In this document: one piece after another, positions 1-6,125 of the stretch
Layout of the letters: each line of letters starts with the position of its first letter
How positions within the stretch are numbered: position 1 is the stretch's first letter
Assembly (NCBI GenBank): GCA_021781315.1
Contig: JAJXXB010000263.1
Coordinates: forward strand, 1 to 8,027
Source: Actinomycetes bacterium
GTDB lineage: Bacteria > Actinomycetota > Acidimicrobiia > Acidimicrobiales > RAAP-2
Length of the DNA: 8,027 bases
Direction of reading: 5' to 3'
Translations under genes and position numbers: made by a program
Notes under the pieces: model-generated
What the model saw: only the letters and a program-made list of their open reading frames with translations
Told to the model about the DNA's origin: nothing
Databases searched by the model: none

Positions 1-1
1 C

Positions 2-1192
2 CCCGAGGCGCCCATCCTGAAGAGTCCCGCCGTCGGCCCGCACAGCCTGCTCAGCTACAACGTCGTGGGGCGTCCGGCCCTGATCCGTCGCGAGTCGCTC
101 GCGCGACTCGGGGGCTTCTCCCCCGAAGCCGGCTGGGCCTTCGAGCACGACGCCTACTTGCGCCTGCACGAGGCCGACGCGCGATTCCGCCACGTCGCCC
201 AGGTCCTGCCGGCGGGCCGCCCGGCGTCGAGCTTTCGCGCCGAGCACCTCGACGACGACACACTCCACGTCGTGCGAGCGGCACTGGGACGACGGGGCTG
301 GGGCCACGACGCCACCGCGCGCTCGACGCCCGGCGTCATCGACTGGCGACCACCGGTGCCCGCACCCGCGCCCAGCATCGACATCATCATCCCCACCCGC
401 GATCGCCTCGACCTCGTGCGCCAGTGCCTCGAGGCGATCGAGTCGACCACGACCTACCCCAACTTCGACGTGATCATCCTTGACAACGACTCCGCCCAGC
501 CCGAGACCCTGGCGTTCTTCGCCTCGACCCGCTACCGGGTGGTGCCCTGCCCCGGACCATTCAACTACGCCGCCATCGTGAATCGCGGCGTCGCGCACTC
601 GACCGCTGACTTTGTCGTCACGTTGAACAACGACACGATCGTGATCACCCCCGACTGGCTCGAGCGCATGGTGGCCCTCGCCGCGCTCGAGGACGTGAGC
701 TTCGTCGGTGCGTGCCTGCTCGACCGCGACGGGACGCGCGAACACGAGTCCATCGTCATCGCTCCCTACCCCCAGCACCTTCGCACGGACTCGAACTATC
801 CCCACGACGACCAGTTCTCCGTCGCGACCCGCGACGTAGCGGCCGTCACCGGGGCGGTGCAGATGGTGCGACGACGCACCTGGAACGACCTCGGCGGGAT
901 GGACGAGCGGCTCAAGGTCGTCATGAACGACGTCGACATCTGCCTGCGCTCCCAGGACGAGCACCGCTACGTCGTCTACACCCCCGACGTACGCCTCTAT
1001 CACCATGTCTCCAGTTCTCGTGGCACCCTGGATCCCCTCGACGACCGGAACCGCTTCATCCGACGCTGGGACATCTTCGGCACGTTTCGCGACCCCTTCT
1101 TTCCCGAATCTCTCCTCCTCCTCGGCGAGACGATGTACTACCGCCACCGCGAGATCGATCAAGGTCCCAGGGCTCAAGGGCCGCTCTTGTAG
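2..1192 (+). CDS. Two-domain family 2 glycosyltransferase, 5' end cut off by the window
   Basis: This is probably a cytoplasmic glycosyltransferase of the GT2 rhamnan/O-antigen type, transferring a nucleotide-activated sugar to a growing surface glycan. The frame is open from base 2, so the GTG at 65 is an internal Val and 396 residues are visible. Residues about 1-75 look like the tail of a first GT-A domain (RRESLARLGGF, then FEHDAYLRLHEADAR). A complete second GT2 domain follows, counted from base 2: IDIIIPTRDR at 126-135, an NND in the place of the DXD metal/nucleotide motif at 209-211, VTGAVQMVRR with LGGMDE near 282-301, NDVDICLR at 309-316 and YHHVSSSRG at 333-341. This arrangement is usual for tandem GT2 proteins. 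The next gene, a YfhO-family membrane protein, starts 9 bp downstream, supporting an envelope-polysaccharide role. Donor and acceptor cannot be read from the sequence. The TAG stop is also the first three bases of a TANNNT box before the next gene. Confidence 0.9.
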   Translation, partial: PEAPILKSPAVGPHSLLSYNVVGRPALIRRESLARLGGFSPEAGWAFEHDAYLRLHEADARFRHVAQVLPAGRPASSFRAEHLDDDTLHVVRAALGRRGWGHDATARSTPGVIDWRPPVPAPAPSIDIIIPTRDRLDLVRQCLEAIESTTTYPNFDVIILDNDSAQPETLAFFASTRYRVVPCPGPFNYAAIVNRGVAHSTADFVVTLNNDTIVITPDWLERMVALAALEDVSFVGACLLDRDGTREHESIVIAPYPQHLRTDSNYPHDDQFSVATRDVAAVTGAVQMVRRRTWNDLGGMDERLKVVMNDVDICLRSQDEHRYVVYTPDVRLYHHVSSSRGTLDPLDDRNRFIRRWDIFGTFRDPFFPESLLLLGETMYYRHREIDQGPRAQGPLL

Positions 1193-1195
1193 CCT
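1190..1195 (+). promoter_or_regulatory. Putative -10 box (TAGCCT) for a leaderless YfhO-family mRNA
   Basis: TAGCCT fits the actinobacterial TANNNT -10 pattern and ends 6 nt before the GTG start at 1202. No Shine-Dalgarno sequence precedes that GTG. The spacing would place the transcript 5' end at or next to the start codon. I see no convincing -35 box. The same layout recurs at other genes in this window. Prediction only; the gene may also be co-transcribed with the upstream glycosyltransferase. Confidence 0.5.
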
Positions 1196-1201
1196 GAGTG
1201 G

Positions 1202-3481
1202 GTGATTTCCCTCGGGGCCCGACTACTGGCCTTATTGCGAAAATTGCCGCCGTCGACCGCGCCCGTGGTCGCGGTCATTCTCGCCGTCTTCGCCGGCAAC
1301 GTCATGTACGCGACCGGTCTGACGAACTCGGACCCGATCTCGTGGACCGCGGGAATCTCGCACCAGCTCTGCCACGTCACCTGCGGGCGCCCCATGATCG
1401 ACCCCAACGTGGGCTTCATCACCCAGCCCCTGGGGCATCTCGCCGCCTACGACATCCTCCACGGCCACCTACCGATGTGGAACTACTTCGAAGGACTGGG
1501 CTCGCCACTCGCCGGTGAGATGCAGAGCGCCGCGCTCTTTCCCCTCACGCTGCTCTTCGCCTTCCCCGCCGGTCTTCTCTGGTTCCACATGGCCCTCGAG
1601 ATGATCGCGGGCGTCTCCACGTACTTCCTCCTGCGCCGTCTGGGACTGCGACCGCTCGTCGGCGCGACGGCCGGGGCGCTCTTCGCCCTCAACGGCACCT
1701 ACGCCTGGATCGGCAACTCGGCCCTCAATCCGGTGGCCTTCGCGCCGATGCTGATCTTGGGTGTGGAGATGATCTACGACGCGGTGCGCGAGCGACGCGC
1801 CAACGGCTGGTACGTCATGGCCCTCGCTCTGGCGCTCTCGCTCTACGCGGGATTCCCCGAAACCGCCTACCTCGACGGTCTCTTGGCCCTGGGCTGGGCG
1901 GTGGTGCGGCTGTTCTCCCTCGAGCGAACCCGGCGCCTCGTCGCCGTCGCCCGCGTCGGACTCGGTGGCGTGGTGGGAACCGCGCTGGCGCTGCCGATCC
2001 TCGTGCCGTTTTTCGACTTCTTGAAGGAGGCCAACGTCGGCGGACACGTCGCCGCGGTCGACGGCATCAGCCACATCGCCGGACCCGCGTACGCGATGCT
2101 GCTGGATCCCTACGTCTTTTCCACGCTCTTCTCGAACAAGAACGTCGGCAACGCCTGGGGCGGGATTGGCGGGTACTTCACCGCGAGCGTCGCGGTGCTC
2201 GCCCTTGTCGGACTGCTCGGGAGCCGACTGCGGCCCCTGCGGGTCTACCTCGGCGCGTGGGTGCTGCTCGGCTTGATGCTGCTCGACAACTTCTGGAACG
2301 TTCGCCGGGTCTGGAACCTGCTGCCCCAGATGACCACGATCTCGGTCTCGCGCTACATCTTCCCGAGCCTCGAGCTCGCGCTGATCGTGCTCGCCGCCTT
2401 CGGCCTCGCCGACCTGGCCACGAGCAAGCTCGCCCGACGCGCGCTTCCGGCCGCGGTGCTCGTCGTCTTCTCACTCGTGATGCTCTCGGTGTACGCGGGT
2501 TCGAAGTACAACAACGGGGTCGTCGTCGCGGGAAAGCAGCGGATCATCCTGGTGGGCCTGCACGCGATCCCCTTCATCGCCCTCGGCCTCGTACTCGTCT
2601 TGGCCTTCCTCACCCGCTTTCGCGTGACCCCGTGGCTCCTCGCCCTCGTCGTGGTGGGCGAATCCTTGTTGTACTTCGTGGTACCCACGGCCGAGGCGCC
2701 CAAGCAGATCACCCTCGACGAGGCGCCGATCGCCTTCATCAAGGCCCACCAGGGTCAGGAGCGCTTCCTCGACTTCGCCGTTCTCTATCCCAACTGGGGC
2801 AGTCAGTACGGACTCAACGAGATCAGCCAGGTCGACCTGCCGTTCCCCCACGCCTACGCCGACTACCTCGCGAGCACCCTCTACCCCAGCCTGACCCCCT
2901 CCAACCAGTTCACGATCCACGCGGGCATGGCGGGCATCATCTTTCAGGAGAAGGCGCTGATCGCGCACTTCGCCGCCTTCGAGAACGCGTCGGTGAAGTA
3001 CCTGCTCTTCCCCCAGCAGGTGCCGCTGCTGCCGGCCCTCTTGAAGTTGGGCGTGAAGGAGGTCTTCCACGACTACCTCGCCACGATCTACGAGATGCCG
3101 GCGCCACGACCCTTCGTCACCGCGTCGTCACCCTCGTGCAACGTCTCGGTGGTCTCGACCGACCACGTGAGCGTGCTGTGCCCCAGCGGACCCGCGACAC
3201 TGTTGCGCACCGAACTGATGATGAAGGGCTGGCACGCGAGCGTCAACGGCGTCGCGGTGCCCATCACCACCGTCGACGGCGTCTACCAGTCGATCCAGAT
3301 CCCTGCGGGCACCTCGACCGTGCGCTACTACTTCCGGCCGCCGCACGAGACCTTCGCCCTGGCCGCCTCGCTACTGGCCCTGCTCTTTAGTATCGCTACG
3401 TGGGTGTTCGCTCGTCGTCGAAAGGTCGCCGCCGACGAGCCGTCAGCGCCTTTGGCGCCCTCGTCCTCGCCGCCAGTCTGA
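1202..3481 (+). CDS. YfhO-family polytopic membrane protein (GT-C-like)
   Basis: A 759-residue integral membrane protein of the YfhO family. Studied Gram-positive members act in sugar decoration of teichoic or lipoteichoic acids, using lipid-linked sugar donors outside the membrane. Here the N-terminal membrane helix (about 21-40) is followed by a large outside loop with the family pattern HLPMWNYFEGLGSPLAGEMQ (about 89-108). About a dozen further hydrophobic segments run to residue 495. An extracytoplasmic region follows, including NWGSQYGLNEISQVDLPF (531-548) and the typical C-terminal beta domain (GWHASVNGVAVPI, then IPAGTSTVRYYFRPP, 676-714). A final helix lies at about 718-736 and a charged, Pro/Ser-rich cytoplasmic tail closes the protein. 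Its only four cysteines fall in two pairs, 57/61 and 646/660, both predicted outside. The GTG start lacks a ribosome site but has TAGCCT 6 nt upstream. The last 82 bp also encode the start of the next gene. The exact sugar and acceptor are unknown. Confidence 0.88.
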   Translation: MISLGARLLALLRKLPPSTAPVVAVILAVFAGNVMYATGLTNSDPISWTAGISHQLCHVTCGRPMIDPNVGFITQPLGHLAAYDILHGHLPMWNYFEGLGSPLAGEMQSAALFPLTLLFAFPAGLLWFHMALEMIAGVSTYFLLRRLGLRPLVGATAGALFALNGTYAWIGNSALNPVAFAPMLILGVEMIYDAVRERRANGWYVMALALALSLYAGFPETAYLDGLLALGWAVVRLFSLERTRRLVAVARVGLGGVVGTALALPILVPFFDFLKEANVGGHVAAVDGISHIAGPAYAMLLDPYVFSTLFSNKNVGNAWGGIGGYFTASVAVLALVGLLGSRLRPLRVYLGAWVLLGLMLLDNFWNVRRVWNLLPQMTTISVSRYIFPSLELALIVLAAFGLADLATSKLARRALPAAVLVVFSLVMLSVYAGSKYNNGVVVAGKQRIILVGLHAIPFIALGLVLVLAFLTRFRVTPWLLALVVVGESLLYFVVPTAEAPKQITLDEAPIAFIKAHQGQERFLDFAVLYPNWGSQYGLNEISQVDLPFPHAYADYLASTLYPSLTPSNQFTIHAGMAGIIFQEKALIAHFAAFENASVKYLLFPQQVPLLPALLKLGVKEVFHDYLATIYEMPAPRPFVTASSPSCNVSVVSTDHVSVLCPSGPATLLRTELMMKGWHASVNGVAVPITTVDGVYQSIQIPAGTSTVRYYFRPPHETFALAASLLALLFSIATWVFARRRKVAADEPSAPLAPSSSPPV
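3388..3393 (+). promoter_or_regulatory. Putative -10 box (TAGTAT) inside the YfhO gene, for the secreted-protein gene
   Basis: TAGTAT matches TANNNT and ends exactly 6 nt before GTG 3400, the same spacing as at 1190-1202. Its first three bases are also the in-frame TAG that opens the downstream reading frame, so GTG 3400 is the first start codon available after it. No Shine-Dalgarno sequence is present, which favours a leaderless internal transcript. No clear -35 is visible. Confidence 0.5.
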
Positions 3482-4017
3482 TTCCCGGGGTCGCCGGCGC
3501 GTCCGCGACGCTCAATTCGACTCGCCCCACGAGCGCAACCGGCCTCTCTCACCAGTTGACGACGCTGTGGCGGGCGATTAGCGAGGACAATCGTGCGCTC
3601 GGCGCGCGCGTGTTCTTCCCCGAGGGGCCGTACCTCGCCATGAAGTCCGGCCGGATCCCTGACCCCGCTGCGGACTACCGCACCCGCTTGGTCGCTCTCT
3701 ACAACCTCGACGTCGCCGCCTACCACCGGTGGGCGGGCGGAGCCCGACTGCTGCGCGTGATCGTCGCGCCTCGCCAGGCCGCGTGGATCCCCCCGGGCGC
3801 CTGCGAGAACCGCATCGGCTACTGGCACCTGCCCGGGGTGCGACTCGTGCTCGCGCGCCACCACCGGGTCTGGTCGGTCGGGGTGTTCTCGCTGATCTCG
3901 TGGCGCGGCGTCTACTACGTCGTGCACCTCGGCCCCAATCCGCGAGCGGCCAACGTCGGCACCCTCGACGACCCCCGCCTCGGCGCCGGCGGACCCGGAC
4001 CCGGCGGGGGCTGCTAG
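3400..4017 (+). CDS. Secreted protein of unknown function (205 aa)
   Basis: I do not recognise a named family. The protein starts with a classical signal peptide: a basic stretch (KGRRRR, residues 8-13), a hydrophobic core (about 14-33) and a likely cleavage after ASA at 34-36. The mature part of about 169 residues has an N-terminal LTTLWRAISEDNRALGARVFFP (53-74) and a compact core with WIPPGACENRIGYWHLPGVR and FSLISWRGVYYVVHLGP (129-179). The tail is Gly/Pro-rich. There are two cysteines, 135 and 205, the latter the last residue, so an internal or intermolecular disulfide is possible. The start is chosen at GTG 3400 because it is the first start codon after the upstream in-frame stop and the only one that keeps the signal peptide. 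This forces an 82-bp overlap with the YfhO gene in another frame. The gene probably belongs to the envelope block. The stop shares a CTAG with the convergent CapA-like gene. Confidence 0.8.
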   Translation: MGVRSSSKGRRRRAVSAFGALVLAASLIPGVAGASATLNSTRPTSATGLSHQLTTLWRAISEDNRALGARVFFPEGPYLAMKSGRIPDPAADYRTRLVALYNLDVAAYHRWAGGARLLRVIVAPRQAAWIPPGACENRIGYWHLPGVRLVLARHHRVWSVGVFSLISWRGVYYVVHLGPNPRAANVGTLDDPRLGAGGPGPGGGC

Positions 4018-5162
4018 CGCGGAGGGATCAGCGCGCCACTGGCCCCGACGAGCACGGCCGCGCCGGCGAAGTCCTGGCGACTGAGCGAGTTGACGAACGT
4101 CGCGGCCGCGTGCGTCGGGTCGAGGACCGCCTGACCGTCGCTCGCCAGTCGCACGGAGGTGAAGCGACCCGAGACGAAGCCCCCGTTCGCAGTGAGCGTC
4201 ACGTGCAGGATCGCTGACAGCCCAAGGTTCCCCGACGTCGCGAAATCGTAGTAGTTGGTGAAGTCTCCCAGGCTGTAGGCGATCACGTGGCCCCGATACC
4301 ACTCGATGCCGCGCAAGACGTGGGGCCCGCTGGCGATCACGAGGTCGGCCCCGCTATCGATCGCCGCGTGAGCGAAGGCGTAGGGGTTGCCCCGGTTCTC
4401 GCCGTAGAAGTACTCGCTGGCGCGCGTCACGTGATCGGCGTTGGAGCCTTCAGCGCCGGCGTGCATGTAGACCACCACGACGCGGGCCTCACGACGGGCC
4501 CGCTGTATCAGAGCGGCCGCCGCGGAGGCTTCGAGCATGTTGTTCGTGTTGTAGTACGGAGCGAAGTCCACGAAGGCGACGCGAACCCCCGCGTCGCCAA
4601 CGAGAGCGATCTGGCCGGGCAGTCCCGCCTGGGCGATCCCTGCGCTTGCCAGGGCGGCCGACGTCGACGCCACCCCGAGTGCGCCGAAGTCCCAGGCGTG
4701 GTTATTGGCGCTGTTGAGAACGGTGAAGCCCGCCGCGCGATAGATCTGGGCGTAGGTGGTGGGCACCTTGAACGCGTAGCACTCCGTCGAACGCGCCGAG
4801 CACTTCGACGTCGTCGCGCTCGTCATCGTGCCTTCGAGGTTGCCGAAAACGATCGGTGCGGCCAACGCCGCGCGCACCGGGGCAAAGTACGTCGCGGGGT
4901 CCGGGGGAAGCTGGGGCGTGTTGCCGAGTTGGGTGTCACCCACCGCGGCGAGGGTGACGGTGCGCGTGACCGTCGTGGTGGTCGCGGGCACGGTCGTCGT
5001 GGGTGTGATCGTCGTGGAGGTGAGCGTGCTCGTCGCGGTGTTCGCGGCGCTCGAATGTAGGGTCGCGTTCGCCACGATTGCGACGAGCGCGACAACGCCG
5101 ATCGCGCCGAGCGCGACAGGCCCCCTCGACCGAACCCTGTGGCGAGCGTGGTCCGCTACCAC
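4014..5162 (-). CDS. CapA-family (PGA_cap) metallophosphatase-like protein, membrane-anchored
   Basis: A 382-residue CapA/PgsA-type protein. The family has a calcineurin-like phosphoesterase fold and is linked to poly-gamma-glutamate or other capsule and envelope polymers. Residues 15-33 form one N-terminal membrane anchor. A Thr-rich spacer (about 42-70) follows, then the domain: VGDTQLG (74-80), NLEG (108-111), NSANNHAWDFG (150-160), YMHAGAEG (232-239), GADLVIASGPHVLRGIEWY (271-289) and YSLGDF (296-301). Cys121 and Cys128 may pair. The usual HHPHV motif reads SGPHV, retaining His281. The open frame extends upstream to 5594, but that part merely shadows the glycosidase gene and has no protein-like character. 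The GTG at 5162-5160 overlaps the upstream stop as GTGGTAG, so translation is probably coupled. Substrate is unknown, and hydrolytic activity is not proven even for the family in general. Confidence 0.88.
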   Translation of the reverse strand: MVADHARHRVRSRGPVALGAIGVVALVAIVANATLHSSAANTATSTLTSTTITPTTTVPATTTTVTRTVTLAAVGDTQLGNTPQLPPDPATYFAPVRAALAAPIVFGNLEGTMTSATTSKCSARSTECYAFKVPTTYAQIYRAAGFTVLNSANNHAWDFGALGVASTSAALASAGIAQAGLPGQIALVGDAGVRVAFVDFAPYYNTNNMLEASAAAALIQRARREARVVVVYMHAGAEGSNADHVTRASEYFYGENRGNPYAFAHAAIDSGADLVIASGPHVLRGIEWYRGHVIAYSLGDFTNYYDFATSGNLGLSAILHVTLTANGGFVSGRFTSVRLASDGQAVLDPTHAAATFVNSLSRQDFAGAAVLVGASGALIPPR

Positions 5163-6085
5163 GGCTGCGCGGCGCCGGGCGAGCCCGCGGTGTAGACGGC
5201 GAAGAAGTCCTTGGTGCTCGGGTAGAGGAAGCGACCCGGGATCTGGTTCGGGTTGGGCACGTCGAGGGTCGGCCGCACCGCCCCCGGGGCCGCGTAGGTC
5301 ACGAAGATCGGCCACTCCGGATTGATGTCGAGCTGCATCGCGCGCACGCAACCCAGGTCGACCATGACCTGAGCGAGGCTCGACGACGTCTGCGCGGGCG
5401 CCGCAGCGTAGATGAGATTGCCCGCGGCATCCACGCCGATCGCGGTGCGCCAGACCGCCGGCACACCGTGCAGCGTGATTCCCCAGGCCGCGTTGTTCGC
5501 GGCCAGAGGCGTCGAACGGGCGTTGGCGACGAGGAGGGTGAGATTCTGTCGGGCCATGAGAATGTTGGCGCCCGGGCGCGCCCCCCCGCTCCACGTCACG
5601 ACGTCGACGCTCCCGTTGGCGTAGCGCACCAGCGTCGCCTCACCGCGCACCATCGGAAAGTAGAGGGTTCCGTGGGTGTAGAAACCGCCGGCGTGGTCGG
5701 CCTCGTAGAAGCCCGAGTTGAAGGTCGCGAGGAGACGGCGGCGCGCGGTACTGGGCACCATCTCGGGCCCCCGCGCGAGGGCCGTGTCGCCCGGCCCCTT
5801 GTAGCCCGGATAGAGGGCGATCTGGGTCGCCGTGGCGCGAATCCACGCGGCGTAGGCGATCACGCTCGCCTGGGCGGGAAAGGGCCGAAAGTGGGTGAGG
5901 TAGATCGAGGGCGTCGGCGACCACGTGTCCGCGCGAAACCAGGCGGTGCACGACTTCGCCGCGCCGTGGGCCACACAGACCGGTGCGGGCGCACGCGTAG
6001 GTGCGGCCGCGCCGGCGCCGTTCGACGCGACGGGGCTGACGAGCAGCGCCAGGATCACCCCGGCGAACCGGCGACGGTACCTCAT
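5156..6085 (-). CDS. Secreted phosphodiester glycosidase family protein (NAGPA/DUF2233 type)
   Basis: A 309-residue exported protein of the family named after N-acetylglucosamine-1-phosphodiester alpha-N-acetylglucosaminidase, whose characterised members cleave a sugar from a phosphodiester link. The signal peptide is short (MRYRRR, hydrophobic 8-20, Ala-rich cleavage region about 24-28). Family landmarks are FNSGFY (122-127, for the usual NGGFF), HGTLYFPMVRGEA (138-150), VWRTAIGVDAAGNLIY (211-226) and MQLDIN (250-255), where many relatives have LDGG. Cys37 and Cys46 could form an N-terminal disulfide. The ATG at 6085 follows GGGGGTGA, which could serve as a weak ribosome site, and a TAGACT box lies 8 nt upstream. 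The gene is the first of a two-gene unit with the CapA-like gene, overlapping it by 7 bp. A role in trimming or remodelling phosphodiester-containing surface glycans is inference from family and neighbours. Confidence 0.88.
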   Translation of the reverse strand: MRYRRRFAGVILALLVSPVASNGAGAAAPTRAPAPVCVAHGAAKSCTAWFRADTWSPTPSIYLTHFRPFPAQASVIAYAAWIRATATQIALYPGYKGPGDTALARGPEMVPSTARRRLLATFNSGFYEADHAGGFYTHGTLYFPMVRGEATLVRYANGSVDVVTWSGGARPGANILMARQNLTLLVANARSTPLAANNAAWGITLHGVPAVWRTAIGVDAAGNLIYAAAPAQTSSSLAQVMVDLGCVRAMQLDINPEWPIFVTYAAPGAVRPTLDVPNPNQIPGRFLYPSTKDFFAVYTAGSPGAAQPW

Positions 6086-6093
6086 TCACCCCC

Positions 6094-6099
6094 AGTCTA
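6094..6099 (-). promoter_or_regulatory. Putative -10 box (TAGACT) for the glycosidase-CapA unit
   Basis: Read on the minus strand, TAGACT matches TANNNT and ends 8 nt before the ATG at 6085. The 8 nt between read GGGGGTGA, so the transcript would be leaderless or have a leader of one or two bases. It lies back to back with a plus-strand TACGGT at 6120-6125 in the 38-bp divergent gap. Confidence 0.45.
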
Positions 6100-6119
6100 G
6101 GGAGCACCCTGGCCACTGC

Positions 6120-6125
6120 TACGGT
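6120..6125 (+). promoter_or_regulatory. Putative -10 box (TACGGT) for the PPK2 gene
   Basis: TACGGT is the only TANNNT hexamer on the plus strand of the divergent gap. It overlaps the most upstream possible start codon (GTG 6124). If used, transcription would begin near 6131-6133, and translation would have to start downstream, at GTG 6154 or ATG 6157. No -35 is evident. Confidence 0.35.

Noticed and set aside
65..1192. GTG 65 as the true start of the glycosyltransferase
   Set aside because: The frame continues open and protein-like to base 2, and the first GT domain would be cut in its middle, so the gene begins outside the window.
1469..3070. Long minus-strand open frames opposite the YfhO gene
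   Set aside because: The products are low-complexity, highly charged and lack motifs, while the plus strand encodes a complete membrane protein.
3985..4005. GCCGG/CCGGC inverted repeat near the end of the secreted-protein gene
   Set aside because: The stem is only 5 bp with an 11-nt loop, lies inside the Gly-rich coding tail and has no following T-tract, so a terminator call is not supported.
3328..4302. 324-codon open frame on the minus strand
   Set aside because: It spans the ends of three better-supported genes and its Arg/Gly/Ala-rich product is typical of antisense frames in GC-rich DNA.
5163..5594. Upstream extension of the CapA-like reading frame, which would make a 526-residue protein
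   Set aside because: This part is a different frame of the glycosidase gene, rich in Arg/Gly/Pro with no domain character. The GTG at 5162 overlaps the glycosidase stop and is followed by a proper membrane anchor.
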